Positions 9,139 to 19,380 are shown, counted from the stretch's first letter. The stretch: DNA of 50,344 nt from Candidatus Omnitrophota bacterium (GCA_021163425.1 JAGGWS010000018.1:1-50344), one strand, 5' to 3'. The notes: generated from the letters alone by a model not told the origin. Numbers and translations are program-made.

Positions 9139-9705
9139 ATGAGAAGTTTAATATTTCTTTCTATAATCTCTCTATTTTCTTTTCTTTTTTCGGGATGTCT
9201 GGTGAGGACTTATGTGGTAGAAAAGCCACGCACAGACTTAGAAATTACTGGAAATCAAGGTTACTTACAGGGTAGTCCTTCCCAAACTGTCCAGCCTAAA
9301 AAAAGGCTCTCCCCTACTCGCAAAATTACAGTTATAGAGATAGAGTTAGGCGAGCACCCTCCTAAATTGGAAGGCAAAAAGACCCAGCAGGAGGAAGTAT
9401 TGGGAGAAGTTGAAGAGGAAGAAAACTTAGAAGTCGAAGCTAAACCTGAAGAAGTTAGTACAGAAGACATTATCTTAGAAGAGCCTCAAAAGAATCCAGT
9501 TTTTAAGGAAGAAGAAATTCCATCTCAGCCTGAGAAAGAGTATATTCTTTATACTGTTAAAAAAGGAGATACTCTTCAGAAGATTTCTCATAAGTTTTAT
9601 AAGAGTACAAAAAAATGGAAAAAGATTTATGAAGTAAATAAAGATATTCTCAAAGGTCCAGATAAAGTTTATCCCGGTCAGATTTTAAAGATACCTCAGG
9701 ATTAA
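9139..9705 (+). CDS. LysM-domain lipoprotein
   Basis: Lipobox FSGC; C-terminal YTVKKGDTLQKISHKFYKSTKKWKKIYEVNKDILKGPDKVYPGQILKIP. Confidence 0.85.
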   Translation: MRSLIFLSIISLFSFLFSGCLVRTYVVEKPRTDLEITGNQGYLQGSPSQTVQPKKRLSPTRKITVIEIELGEHPPKLEGKKTQQEEVLGEVEEEENLEVEAKPEEVSTEDIILEEPQKNPVFKEEEIPSQPEKEYILYTVKKGDTLQKISHKFYKSTKKWKKIYEVNKDILKGPDKVYPGQILKIPQD

Positions 9706-9708
9706 AAG

Positions 9709-10629
9709 ATGCAGGAATTTGTGAAAATAGAAGACCCTACTCTCTTAGCTTCTTTAGTTGGTCCTTACGACAGAAACTTGAAAATTTTAGAGAAGGAATT
9801 AGGAGTAGAAATTTTTCTGGAAAAAGAAGGATTTTCTTTGAGGGGGAGCTCTAAGTCAGTAAAGAAGGCTAAGACTCTTTTAGAGGGTTTGTTAAGCTCA
9901 AAAGCCCCTTTTACTCCTGAGGCTGTATCTTCATATTTTAGAGGAGGTAATTTTAGAGATAAGGAAGAAGCTATAGAAGTTCCTTCCTCAAAAAGATTTA
10001 TATATCCTAAAACCAGGACTCAAAAAGAATATGTTCGGGCTATTAGGAACTATGAGCTGGTCTTTTCTATTGGACCTGCAGGTACAGGTAAGACTTATTT
10101 AGCCTGCGCTTTAGCTGTAAATTATTTGTTTAAGGGTAAGGTAGGAAGAATTATCTTAACCCGGCCAGCGATTGAAGCAGGGGAGTCTCTGGGTTTCTTA
10201 CCCGGGGATATGTATGAAAAGTTAGGTCCTTATTTACGGCCTCTTTATGATGCTTTATATGATATGATGGACGCTCAAACTATAGAAGACCATTTAGAGA
10301 CAGGAGTAATTGAAGTTGCCCCTTTAGCTTATATGCGGGGTAGAACCTTAAACAATGCTTTTATAATATTAGATGAGGCTCAGAATTGTACACTGGAACA
10401 ACTCAAGATGTTTTTAACTCGCTTAGGTTTTGATTCTAAGACAGTGATTACCGGAGATATAACTCAGTCGGATTTACCCGGCGGCAAGCCTTCAGGGTTA
10501 TTAACCAGTATTAAGCTTTTAGAGAAGATAGAGCAGATAAAGTTTATTTACTTAACCGATAAAGATGTGGTAAGGTGTGAACTGGTCCAGAGGATAATAA
10601 AGGCTTATGAAAAAATTAGGAAAGAATAA
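9709..10629 (+). CDS. phoH: PhoH family ATPase
   Basis: SIGPAGTGKTYLACALAV, RPAIEAGESLGFLPGDMYEKLGPYLRPLYDAL, AFIILDEAQNCT. Confidence 0.95.
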   Translation: MQEFVKIEDPTLLASLVGPYDRNLKILEKELGVEIFLEKEGFSLRGSSKSVKKAKTLLEGLLSSKAPFTPEAVSSYFRGGNFRDKEEAIEVPSSKRFIYPKTRTQKEYVRAIRNYELVFSIGPAGTGKTYLACALAVNYLFKGKVGRIILTRPAIEAGESLGFLPGDMYEKLGPYLRPLYDALYDMMDAQTIEDHLETGVIEVAPLAYMRGRTLNNAFIILDEAQNCTLEQLKMFLTRLGFDSKTVITGDITQSDLPGGKPSGLLTSIKLLEKIEQIKFIYLTDKDVVRCELVQRIIKAYEKIRKE

Positions 10630-11983
10630 GGTTATAGAAATATTAGGGATTGGGGTCTTCATCGTAGTAATGACAATTTTACTTTATCAAATAAGTGTAA
10701 ATATAAGTATTCTGGTAATTGCCTTCTTTTTTCTTTATTATCTGAAAATTTTAAGAAAGAAGAGAGAGTCTACTTTCCTTTCTTTAACCTTTCTTTTCGT
10801 TTTAGCTTTAACTGTTTTCTTCTGGCAGAAAGAGTTTGATTTCAGTCCTTATCTTTCAGGGCTGATAACTCTGGTTCTTTTGGTAAATATTCTTTTTAAT
10901 GATATAGAGTTTTCGTTTGCTTATTTATTCTTTATAAATATTCTCAACACCCTTGTTTTTAATTCCGATTTTAAATTATTTTTAATCTATTTAGTTAGTG
11001 GAGCTACAGCAATATTTTTAAGCAGGAATGTAAGAAAAAGATTTGATGTAATAAAGGCAGGATTTTTAGCAGGGATAATGGAATTTTTAATGATAATTTC
11101 AGTCAGTTCTCTTTTTAAATACCCAGAATTAGTAGAGTCTTTTAAATCAAGCTTAATTAACGGGATAGTTTCCTCGGTAATAGTATTGGGGATACTCCCT
11201 ATATTTGAATATTTATTAGGAGTAGTTACCAATATTTCTCTTCTGGAACTTTCAGATTTTAATCATCCTCTTTTACGAAGATTAATTTTAGAAGCTCCAG
11301 GAACATATCAGCATTCTTTGATAGTAGCTAACCTTGCTGAATCAGCAGCTGAAGCTATTGGCGCTAATTCTATCTTGACCCGGGTAGGTGCTTACTATCA
11401 TGATATAGGTAAGATTTTTAAGGCTGAATATTTTTCTGAAAACCAGATGTTAGCTCAATATAGAGATAAACATAAGAATCTGAGCCCAGCTATGAGCAAA
11501 CTTATAATAATGAAGCATGTAAAAGAAGGTGTAGAACTGGCAAAAAAATATCATCTGAATAAAAAGATAATAGATTTTATAGCCCAGCATCACGGAACAA
11601 CCCTGGTCTATTATTTCTTTAAGAGAGCTCAACAAACCCCTCTTCAAACTGTTTCTTCTGAAGAAAGTTACCGTTATCCTGGTCCTAAGCCTAAATCTAA
11701 AGAAGTTGCTTTAGTGCATTTAGCTGATACAGTGGAAGCTACCTCACGAACTTTAGAAGACCCTAATCCTTCTCAAATTAAGGAGATGGTTAGAACAGCT
11801 ATTTTAGATAAGTTCTTGGATGGCCAACTTGATGAAACTGACCTTACTTTGAAAGATTTAGAGAAGATAGGAGAAGTATTTACCAGGATTCTTAACGCTA
11901 TGTTCCACACCCGTATAAATTATTCCAAGTCTTCAGATGAAGATAGTTCTAAAAAATCTTCAAAAAATACTCAAAATAAATAG
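10607..11983 (+). CDS. Multi-pass membrane HD phosphohydrolase (7TM-7TMR-HD / PgpH-like)
   Basis: N-terminal TM helices; PGTYQHSLIVANLAESAAEAIG, GAYYHDIGKI, IAQHHGTTLVYYFF. Confidence 0.88.
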   Translation: MKKLGKNKVIEILGIGVFIVVMTILLYQISVNISILVIAFFFLYYLKILRKKRESTFLSLTFLFVLALTVFFWQKEFDFSPYLSGLITLVLLVNILFNDIEFSFAYLFFINILNTLVFNSDFKLFLIYLVSGATAIFLSRNVRKRFDVIKAGFLAGIMEFLMIISVSSLFKYPELVESFKSSLINGIVSSVIVLGILPIFEYLLGVVTNISLLELSDFNHPLLRRLILEAPGTYQHSLIVANLAESAAEAIGANSILTRVGAYYHDIGKIFKAEYFSENQMLAQYRDKHKNLSPAMSKLIIMKHVKEGVELAKKYHLNKKIIDFIAQHHGTTLVYYFFKRAQQTPLQTVSSEESYRYPGPKPKSKEVALVHLADTVEATSRTLEDPNPSQIKEMVRTAILDKFLDGQLDETDLTLKDLEKIGEVFTRILNAMFHTRINYSKSSDEDSSKKSSKNTQNK

Positions 11984-12452
11984 CTCTTCCTTCAGGAAAT
12001 TAATTGAAAAAATCTGCAAATTTCTTAATTTAAAGAATTCTTGTATTTCTTTTGTTTTTGTTGATAACCGCTTTATTAGAAACTTAAATAAAAAATATCT
12101 GGGCAAAGATTCTCCTACAGATGTTCTAGCTTTTGATTTAAAAGATAGATTTACCCTGCTCCATCAAAAAGTCACAGGTGTAAACCCGCAAAGAAGGGAG
12201 AAAAATATCTCCAACTTAAATTTCTCAGGAGAGATATTTATTTCTGTGGAGGAGGCTAAAAGGAATTCTAAAATTTTCTCTACGGATATTCACGAGGAGC
12301 TTCTTCTCTATGTGACTCACGGTTTATTACATTTAATAGGTTTTAAAGATAAAACTGCTTCTCAAAGGATGAGAATGAGAAAAAAAGAGAGAGAAATTCT
12401 CTCTTATATCTTTAAAGAAGAGGAAAAAATTATTTCCACGCTCTTGCGTTAA
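11937..12452 (+). CDS. ybeY: Endoribonuclease YbeY-like protein, modified metal motif
   Basis: FVDNRFIRNLNKKYLGKDSPTDVLAFDL ... GEIFISVEEAKRN ... VTHGLLHLIGFKDK; sits after phoH and the HD gene. Confidence 0.87.
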   Translation: MKIVLKNLQKILKINSSSFRKLIEKICKFLNLKNSCISFVFVDNRFIRNLNKKYLGKDSPTDVLAFDLKDRFTLLHQKVTGVNPQRREKNISNLNFSGEIFISVEEAKRNSKIFSTDIHEELLLYVTHGLLHLIGFKDKTASQRMRMRKKEREILSYIFKEEEKIISTLLR

Positions 12453-12502
12453 CCTTCCTTTATCTTTTCTCAAAAAAAAATCAAATTTTAAGAGAAAAAA
12501 TA

Positions 12503-12531
12503 TTGACATATTTTTTAAAATTTGCTAAATT
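12503..12531 (+). promoter_or_regulatory. Strong putative sigma70 promoter: TTGACA - 17 nt - (TGC)TAAATT
   Basis: -35 at 12503-12508, extended -10 at 12526-12531. Confidence 0.7.
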
Positions 12532-12564
12532 AAAATCAGAAGGTTTTAAAAAAAGGAGGTGAGA

Positions 12565-12633
12565 ATGGCTAAGAAGAAAGCAGCAAAGAAGAAAACAACG
12601 AAAAAGAAAACAGCAAAGAAAAAGAAAAAGTAG
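12565..12633 (+). CDS. 22-aa lysine-rich micro-protein MAKKKAAKKKTTKKKTAKKKKK (histone H1 / AlgP tail-like)
   Basis: SD AAAAGGAGGTGAGA, consensus promoter upstream, terminator downstream; 14 of 22 residues Lys; missed by ORF track because of size. Confidence 0.7.
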   Translation: MAKKKAAKKKTTKKKTAKKKKK

Positions 12634-12706
12634 ATTTGCTTTAAATTAGAGTCTTGAAGTTGTTGGCAACTTAAGATAGGAGTTTAAAACAGCTAAAGAA
12701 TCGTGG

Positions 12707-12745
12707 AAGCCTGCTCTTTAAAAAGAGCAGGCTTTCCTTATTTTA
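12707..12745 (+). terminator. Rho-independent terminator of the micro-gene transcript
   Basis: Arms AAGCCTGCTCTTT / AAAGAGCAGGCTT (12707-12734), then TTCCTTATTTT. Confidence 0.8.
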
Positions 12746-12831
12746 GAAAATAGATTTTTTTCTCTATTAAAAAGAATTGGGATTAAAAAATTACTCTATT
12801 CTCAGAAAGAGATTGATATCTATTCTAATAT

Positions 12832-13023
12832 AACTAATTGTCTGGCAATAAGTTAGAAATTTGCTCTTTAAGAGACTTTTTCTTCTCGAATTGAGAAAAG
12901 TTAGTCATTCTTAAAAGAAAGCACGATTAAAATCCAGTTGACTTTAAAAGCTCTGGTAGTATTTTATAATTTATCCTTTACTAATAGAGAATTTCAGATT
13001 ATAAGGCGATAAGATTAATCTGA
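12832..13023. other. Cluster of three stem-loops in the intergenic region before uvrA
   Basis: AACTAATTG-tctgg-CAATAAGTT (12832-12854); imperfect GACTTTTTCTTCTC...GAGAAAAGTTAGTC (12874-12906); TCAGATTA...TAATCTGA (12994-13023). Confidence 0.4.
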
Positions 13024-13109
13024 GGAATACAATCTGAACCTAATAAAAAAAAGAAGATATTTCTTTTGTAAAGGGGTTGTAGCAAATTTAAAAAGAATTT
13101 CTTAAGACT

Positions 13110-15905
13110 ATGAACAAAGAAATTATTATTAAAGGAGCAAGAGAACATAATCTTAAGAATATAGATTTAGTTCTTCCCAAGAATAAGTTTATTGTAATTA
13201 CCGGACTTTCTGGCTCAGGAAAATCTTCTTTAGCTTTCGATACTATTTATGCTGAAGGTCAACGCCGGTACGTAGAGAGTCTTTCCAGCTATGCCCGGCA
13301 ATTTTTAGAAAAATTAGAAAAACCTCAAGTTGAGTATATTGAAGGTTTATCTCCAGCTATAGCTATTGAGCAAAGGTCTTCTTCAGGTTCTTTGCGTTCT
13401 ATTGTAGCTACTCAAACTGAGATTTATGATTATCTGCGCCTTTTATTTGCTAGAATTGGGAAGCCTTATTGTTTTAAGTGTAAGATTCCTATTTCTGCTC
13501 AAAGTCCTCAAGAAATTATAAATAAAGTTTTAGAATACCGGGGTCATAAAATTTATATTTTAGCTCCTCTAATTAAAGGCAAAAAAGGTAAATTTAGAGA
13601 GTTATTCCAGCGTTTAAGAAAAGATGGATTTGTAAGGGTAAGGATAGATGGGAAGATTTATAATTTAGAAGAAGATATAGATTTAGCCCGCTATAAAATC
13701 CATAATATAGAATTGGTGGTAGATAGATTGATTCTCAAACCTGAGGAGAAAGAGAGAATTTCTTCTTCAGTAGAATTAGCCTTAAAAGTAGGCAAGGGAG
13801 AAATGATTGTATTTAGAGAGGATACTGATAGTGAAGATTTTTTTAGTAGTAAACTTCTTTGTCCTAAGTGTAAGCAAAGTTTTCCTGAACTTGAACCTCG
13901 GAGTTTTTCTTTTAATTCTCCTTATGGTGCCTGTCCAGCTTGTAATGGTTTAGGCAGAAGACTGGAATTTGACGTAGACTTGATTGTTCCTGATAAGAGA
14001 AAGAGCTTAAGAGAAGGAGCAATCGAGGTCTGGAGAAGAGGCGGGAGAGGCTATATTCTTTATTATCGCAGTCTTTTAAGAGAATTAGCTGAGGAGTTAG
14101 GTTTTAGTTTAGATGCCCCTTTTTATAAACTTCCTGAAAGAATTCAAAAAATTATCCTTTATGGTTCAGATATAGAAATATGGGGTAAGCCTTTTGAGGG
14201 AGTTATCCCTCATTTAGAAAGAATATTTGAAACTACTGATAGCGACTATTTAAAAGTTGAGATTTCTAAATTTATGAGCAGAAAACCCTGTGTTGAATGT
14301 GGAGGCTTAAGGCTGAGGAAAGAGAGCTTATCAGTCTATGTAAAAGACAAGAATATTGGAGACATCTTAAGGATGTCTATAGGAGAGGCTGGAGAGTTTT
14401 TTGATGATTTAAAGCTTACTTCTCAGGAAGAGGCGATAGCCCATATTCTAATAAAGGAGATAAGGAAGAGATTAAAATTTTGTAAAGAAGTAGGTTTAGA
14501 TTACCTTACTTTAGATAGGTTAAGTTCTACTCTTTCAGGAGGAGAAGCTCAAAGGATAAGGCTAGCCACTCAGTTAGGTTCAGCTCTTTCGGGGGTTATA
14601 TATATACTGGATGAACCTACAATAGGCTTGCATCCTCGGGATATTCAGAGATTGATAGATATCTTTAAAAAATTGAGAGATTTAGATAATAGCGTTATTG
14701 TAATAGAACATGACGAGAGGGTAATAAGAAATTCCGACTGGATAGTAGACTTAGGTCCAGGGGCAGGCAAAGAAGGAGGTTTTGTGGTTTATAATGGTCC
14801 TACCAATCAAATAATTAAAGCTGATTCTCTTACCGCTTCCTATCTTAGAGAGGAAAGGACAATCCCTCTTCCTTTTAAAAGGAGAGATTATAGAAATTCT
14901 CCCTTTATTCTTATAAAGGGAGCCCGCCAATATAACCTTAAAAATATAAATGTGAAAATACCTTTAAGCACTTTTGTCTGTGTAACCGGTGTTTCTGGTT
15001 CAGGAAAGTCTACTTTAATAGAAGAAATTCTCTATAAGGGGATGGCTAATTATCTTTATGGTTCTAAACAACCTGCAGGAGCTTATGATGATATTAAAAA
15101 TAAAGAACTGATAGATAAAGTAATAGTAGTAGACCAGGCTCCTATTGGCAGGACTCCCCGGTCTAATCCTGCCACTTATACCGGGGTCTTTACCTATATA
15201 AGAGAGTTTTTCAGTCAGCTCCCCGAGGCCCGGGTCAGAGGTTTTAAGCCGGGAAGGTTTAGTTTTAATGTGAAAGGAGGCAGGTGTGAAGCCTGTCAGG
15301 GTGATGGTCTTAAAAAAATAGATATGCATTTTTTGCCTTCCGTCTATGTAAAGTGTGAGGTTTGTCAGGGTAAGAGATTCAATGAGCAGACTTTAGAAGT
15401 TAAATTTAAAGGCTACTCCATAGCCGATGTACTGGAGATGTCTGTAGATGAGGCTATAAGGCTTTTTGAGAATATCCCTCAAATCAGAAATATCCTTAAG
15501 ACTCTTCAGGATGTAGGTTTAGGGTATATAGAACTGGGGCAATCGGCTACCACTCTTTCGGGAGGAGAAGCTCAAAGGATAAAACTCTCCAGATACTTAA
15601 GAAAAAAATCTACAGGTCGCACTCTTTATCTTCTTGATGAGCCTACCACCGGACTTCATTTTGAGGATGTGAGAAGACTTTTAGAGGTTCTTCAGAGGAT
15701 AGTGGATAAAGGAAATACTGTCATAGTAATTGAGCATAATTTAGAAGTTATAAAATGCGCAGATTATATAATTGATTTAGGCCCTGAAGGAGGAGAAGAA
15801 GGAGGCTATTTAGTAGCTTGTGGTTCTCCTGAAGAGGTAGCTAAAGTTAAAACTTCTTATACCGGACGTTTCTTAAGAGAAAAATTAAGAGAAAAAGTTT
15901 TCTAA
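13110..15905 (+). CDS. uvrA: Excinuclease ABC subunit A
   Basis: Two ABC ATPase domains ([33 protein letters not shown]), [17 protein letters not shown], zinc motifs CPKCKQSF / CEACQGDG. Confidence 0.97.
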   Translation: MNKEIIIKGAREHNLKNIDLVLPKNKFIVITGLSGSGKSSLAFDTIYAEGQRRYVESLSSYARQFLEKLEKPQVEYIEGLSPAIAIEQRSSSGSLRSIVATQTEIYDYLRLLFARIGKPYCFKCKIPISAQSPQEIINKVLEYRGHKIYILAPLIKGKKGKFRELFQRLRKDGFVRVRIDGKIYNLEEDIDLARYKIHNIELVVDRLILKPEEKERISSSVELALKVGKGEMIVFREDTDSEDFFSSKLLCPKCKQSFPELEPRSFSFNSPYGACPACNGLGRRLEFDVDLIVPDKRKSLREGAIEVWRRGGRGYILYYRSLLRELAEELGFSLDAPFYKLPERIQKIILYGSDIEIWGKPFEGVIPHLERIFETTDSDYLKVEISKFMSRKPCVECGGLRLRKESLSVYVKDKNIGDILRMSIGEAGEFFDDLKLTSQEEAIAHILIKEIRKRLKFCKEVGLDYLTLDRLSSTLSGGEAQRIRLATQLGSALSGVIYILDEPTIGLHPRDIQRLIDIFKKLRDLDNSVIVIEHDERVIRNSDWIVDLGPGAGKEGGFVVYNGPTNQIIKADSLTASYLREERTIPLPFKRRDYRNSPFILIKGARQYNLKNINVKIPLSTFVCVTGVSGSGKSTLIEEILYKGMANYLYGSKQPAGAYDDIKNKELIDKVIVVDQAPIGRTPRSNPATYTGVFTYIREFFSQLPEARVRGFKPGRFSFNVKGGRCEACQGDGLKKIDMHFLPSVYVKCEVCQGKRFNEQTLEVKFKGYSIADVLEMSVDEAIRLFENIPQIRNILKTLQDVGLGYIELGQSATTLSGGEAQRIKLSRYLRKKSTGRTLYLLDEPTTGLHFEDVRRLLEVLQRIVDKGNTVIVIEHNLEVIKCADYIIDLGPEGGEEGGYLVACGSPEEVAKVKTSYTGRFLREKLREKVF

Positions 15906-15915
15906 TTTAGAAAAG

Positions 15916-18321
15916 ATGAGATTTGCGATTTTCTTCTTGGTTTTGTTAGGGCTGAGTTCTTTTTTTACTCTGGAAAGCTCAGCTGGCGAAGAAGAGGAAT
16001 TCTATACTGCTGAAAAAGCTTTTTCGGAAAATTTCTATGATGCTGCAATCAGTCTTTTTAATTCTTTTATTAAAAGTTACCCTCAAAGCCCCCGGAAAGA
16101 GGAGGCAAAATTATTTATAGCTAAGAGTTTCTTTTATAAGGAAGATTTTGAAAAAGCTAAAAAAGTTTTGTTAGAACTTTTAGAAGAAGGCTCTTCAGCT
16201 ACTATAAAGAGTTCTGCTCTCTACTGGTTGGGTGAGATAAGCTTTCAGGAAAAAAAGTACTCTCAAGCTGAAGCTTTTTTTAACCGGGTAGTTAAAGAAT
16301 TTCCTGGCGCCCCTCTTTACTTCTGGGCTAAATATTCTTTAGGTTTTTGTTTCTTAAAAGAAAACAGATTAAATCTTGCCCAAAAGTTATTTGAAGAGGT
16401 ATTAACTAAGTGTAAGGATAGTCAGATAAGAGAGAAGACTTTTCTTTCTTTAAGCAAGATTTATTATCAGAAGAAAGATTTCTCCCATCTTGGGGATTTG
16501 TGCCTATCTTGGCTAAAAGAGTATCCTGAGACTATCCATAAAGACTACGCCTATTATTATTTAGGAGAGGCAAGCTACTCTTCTAAAAATTACCCTTTAG
16601 CTATTAACTATTATAAGAAAGCCTTAGAAAGCTTAAAAGAAGAATCTTTAAGAGATGAGTTATATCAAAGTTTAGGCTGGTGTTTCTTAGAACAAGATGA
16701 TTTCCAGTCGGCAGAAAGTTATTTTTCTAAGATTGCCTCTGAAGAATTAAAGGTTTATTGTCTGGGCTCTTTTTATTATAAGAAAAAGGAGTACGATAAA
16801 GCTTATAATTTTTTTGATAAATTCCTGAGAAATTACCCCCAGAGTCCCTTCTTAATTAGAGCCTATATAGCCGGAGCTGATTCTCTATATAATTTAGGAA
16901 GGGTTAATGATGCAGTTTCTCTTTACCGGAAGATACTGGAAGGAAAGGAGAGATTAGACAACAAAATTTTAGAACAGGTTTATTACAATTTGGGATGGTG
17001 TTACCTTAAGCTTTCCGATTACAAAAAGTCGATAGAAATTTTCCAGAGACTTGTGAGCAGTTCTTCTAGTCAGATAGTTAAGATTAGTGCACAAATAAAT
17101 ATTGCTGATGTTTATCAGCAGGAAGGTAGATTCAAGAAAGCAATAGAATCTTATCAAGAAATTCTTAAGAATTTTCCCGATAACCTTTATTCTGACTATA
17201 TCCAGTTCCAGGTTGGGGTATGTTTGTTGAAAGAGGGAGATTTTGAAGCGGGTATAATTACTTTGGAAAATTTAACTAAGAACTTTCCTGATTCTCAATT
17301 CAGCTCTGAAGCAAGATATTATTTAGCTTTAGCCCAGAATAAGTTAAAGAACTTTGACCTTTCTATCAGGATTTTGGAAAAACTTTTAGAGGAAAAACTC
17401 CCTAAAAGAATTCTGGAAGAAGTTTATCTTTTGCTTGTTGAGAATTATATAGATAAGAAGGATTATTTTAAGGCTGTGGAGGTTCTTAAAGGTATTCCCA
17501 AGAAACTTTCTCAAGATTCAGAATTTTTGGAGAGAGTTAAAATTCAGGAAGCTTTCCTTCTTGCTAACCAGGATAAATATTTTTTAGCTAAAAAGAAGTT
17601 AGAGAGCTTTCTTAAAAAGCATCCTTCTTCTAAATTTAGAGACCGGGTGCTATTTTATTTAGGTAATCTCTATCATAAAGAGGAAAATTATCCTAAAGCA
17701 GAATTTTATTACCAGAATTTAATTAAGGATTATCCTCAAAGTAGATACTTAGCTCAGGCTCGTCTTAATCTCGCTCAAGTTTTATTTAGCCAGCAAGAAT
17801 TTAAAAAGGCTGAAGAGGTTTTGAGAGAAAATATTTCTGAGAAAAAAGAAGCTCTTCAGAGTAAACTCCTCCTTATAGAATTTAAAGTTTCTCAGGAAGA
17901 TTTTAGTTCGGCTCTTAAAATCTGTGATGAGTTAATAAAAGATTGTCCTGAATCTAAGAATTTCTTTTATTTCAAAAAAGGGGAAGTTTACCAGGAGAAA
18001 GGAGATTATTCTCAAGCTTACCAATGTTTTCTAAGGGCTAAAAGTTTAGCTCTTGATTCTCCTGAGCTTTATTTCTCCTTGGGTCTCAGCTTAGAGAAGA
18101 TGGGCTGTTTGGAAGAAGCTATTAAAAACTTCTTTGAGCTAATATATCTCTTTCCTCAGGAGAAGGAAGAGGTAGTAAAATCTTACTTGCGAATAGCTAA
18201 ATTATATGAGAGACTTAATAACATAGAGGAGGCTAAGAAAGCCTATCAGAAAGTAATAGCTCTGGGTGTAGAAGAAGCAAAGTATGCTCAGGAGAGGTTG
18301 AGAGAGTTAAGAGCTAAGTAG
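15916..18321 (+). CDS. Exported TPR-repeat protein (YbgF/BamD-like repeats)
   Basis: Signal peptide MRFAIFFLVLLGLSSFFTLESSAG; many TPRs, e.g. YPQSPFLIRAYIAGADSLYNLG. Confidence 0.85.
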   Translation: MRFAIFFLVLLGLSSFFTLESSAGEEEEFYTAEKAFSENFYDAAISLFNSFIKSYPQSPRKEEAKLFIAKSFFYKEDFEKAKKVLLELLEEGSSATIKSSALYWLGEISFQEKKYSQAEAFFNRVVKEFPGAPLYFWAKYSLGFCFLKENRLNLAQKLFEEVLTKCKDSQIREKTFLSLSKIYYQKKDFSHLGDLCLSWLKEYPETIHKDYAYYYLGEASYSSKNYPLAINYYKKALESLKEESLRDELYQSLGWCFLEQDDFQSAESYFSKIASEELKVYCLGSFYYKKKEYDKAYNFFDKFLRNYPQSPFLIRAYIAGADSLYNLGRVNDAVSLYRKILEGKERLDNKILEQVYYNLGWCYLKLSDYKKSIEIFQRLVSSSSSQIVKISAQINIADVYQQEGRFKKAIESYQEILKNFPDNLYSDYIQFQVGVCLLKEGDFEAGIITLENLTKNFPDSQFSSEARYYLALAQNKLKNFDLSIRILEKLLEEKLPKRILEEVYLLLVENYIDKKDYFKAVEVLKGIPKKLSQDSEFLERVKIQEAFLLANQDKYFLAKKKLESFLKKHPSSKFRDRVLFYLGNLYHKEENYPKAEFYYQNLIKDYPQSRYLAQARLNLAQVLFSQQEFKKAEEVLRENISEKKEALQSKLLLIEFKVSQEDFSSALKICDELIKDCPESKNFFYFKKGEVYQEKGDYSQAYQCFLRAKSLALDSPELYFSLGLSLEKMGCLEEAIKNFFELIYLFPQEKEEVVKSYLRIAKLYERLNNIEEAKKAYQKVIALGVEEAKYAQERLRELRAK

Positions 18322-18349
18322 AAGTTATTTTAGGAAAGGAGGTTTAAAA

Positions 18350-18973
18350 ATGTGGAGTTTGCTTCTGAAAGGGGGAGCTTTTATGTGGCTTATAGTAATA
18401 TGTTCTATTTTTTCTTTAGCCATAATAATTGAACGCTTCCTTTATTTTTCGAAAATAAAGATAGATTCTCAAGAAGCTCTATCTAAAATATTAAACTACG
18501 TAAAACAGGCAAACTTTAAAGAAGCAATTCAGATTTGCGAAAAGAAAATCACCCCTCTTACTTATATGATTAAAGTGGCTCTTCTTAATTATGACCAACC
18601 CAAAGAGTTTATTAAGGAAGCTTTGGAGGAAGTTTCTTTGTATGAAGTGCCTAAACTGGAAAAAAATTTAAATTTTTTAGCTACTATAGCTCATATTTCT
18701 CCTCTCTTAGGCCTTTTGGGCACAGTAACCGGGATAATAAGGTGTTTCTATATTATTCAGGAAAAAAGTGCGAGTTTAGGAGCAGTCAATCCTGCTGATT
18801 TAGCTGGAGGTATCTGGGAGGCTCTCCTTACTACTGCTTTTGGTCTGGTAGTGGCAATTCCTTCTTTTATAGCTTATAATTATTTTGTAAGTAGAGTAAA
18901 TTACTCGGTTTTAGAAATGGAGAGGACTGCTTCAGAAATGATATCTCTCTTAACTGGGGGGGGAGACCTGTGA
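18350..18973 (+). CDS. MotA/TolQ/ExbB proton channel family protein
   Basis: TM helices; ISPLLGLLGTVTGIIRCF, GGIWEALLTTAFGLVVAIPSFIAYNYF. Confidence 0.92.
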   Translation: MWSLLLKGGAFMWLIVICSIFSLAIIIERFLYFSKIKIDSQEALSKILNYVKQANFKEAIQICEKKITPLTYMIKVALLNYDQPKEFIKEALEEVSLYEVPKLEKNLNFLATIAHISPLLGLLGTVTGIIRCFYIIQEKSASLGAVNPADLAGGIWEALLTTAFGLVVAIPSFIAYNYFVSRVNYSVLEMERTASEMISLLTGGGDL

Positions 18974-19380
18974 AGTTTAGAAAATATCTGTTGAAGGAAG
19001 AATTTGGGCTTAAGGGTTTAGACATTGCCCCTTTAATAGATATAGTATTTATTCTTATTATTTTCTTTATGCTTACATCCAGCTTTATGGTTCAGCCCGG
19101 TATAAAGGTAGAATTACCTCAGACGGTGACCCAGAGTATCCTCCAGCCAGAAAGATTAAATATAATTATTTCTTCTGAAGATGTAGCTTATCTTAACGGG
19201 AGAGTGGTAACTAACAGAGAGCTGGAAGATTTTTTAAATAAAAATAAAGCTAAGGTAAAGTCAGTGTTTATAAAGGCAGACAGGAATTCTTCATTAGGAA
19301 GGGTAGTGGAAATCTGGGATATATGTAGAAAGGTAGGTCTTTCTTATGTAAATATAGCCACTACCTATGTTAGGGAATAG
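18970..19380 (+). CDS. ExbD/TolR family biopolymer transport protein (GTG start)
   Basis: IAPLIDIVFILIIFFMLTSSFMVQPGIKVELP; 4-nt overlap with upstream gene. Confidence 0.92.
   Translation: MKFRKYLLKEEFGLKGLDIAPLIDIVFILIIFFMLTSSFMVQPGIKVELPQTVTQSILQPERLNIIISSEDVAYLNGRVVTNRELEDFLNKNKAKVKSVFIKADRNSSLGRVVEIWDICRKVGLSYVNIATTYVRE

Noticed and set aside
15015-15329. 104-aa antisense ORF in uvrA
   Set aside because: Shadow ORF, no recognizable family.
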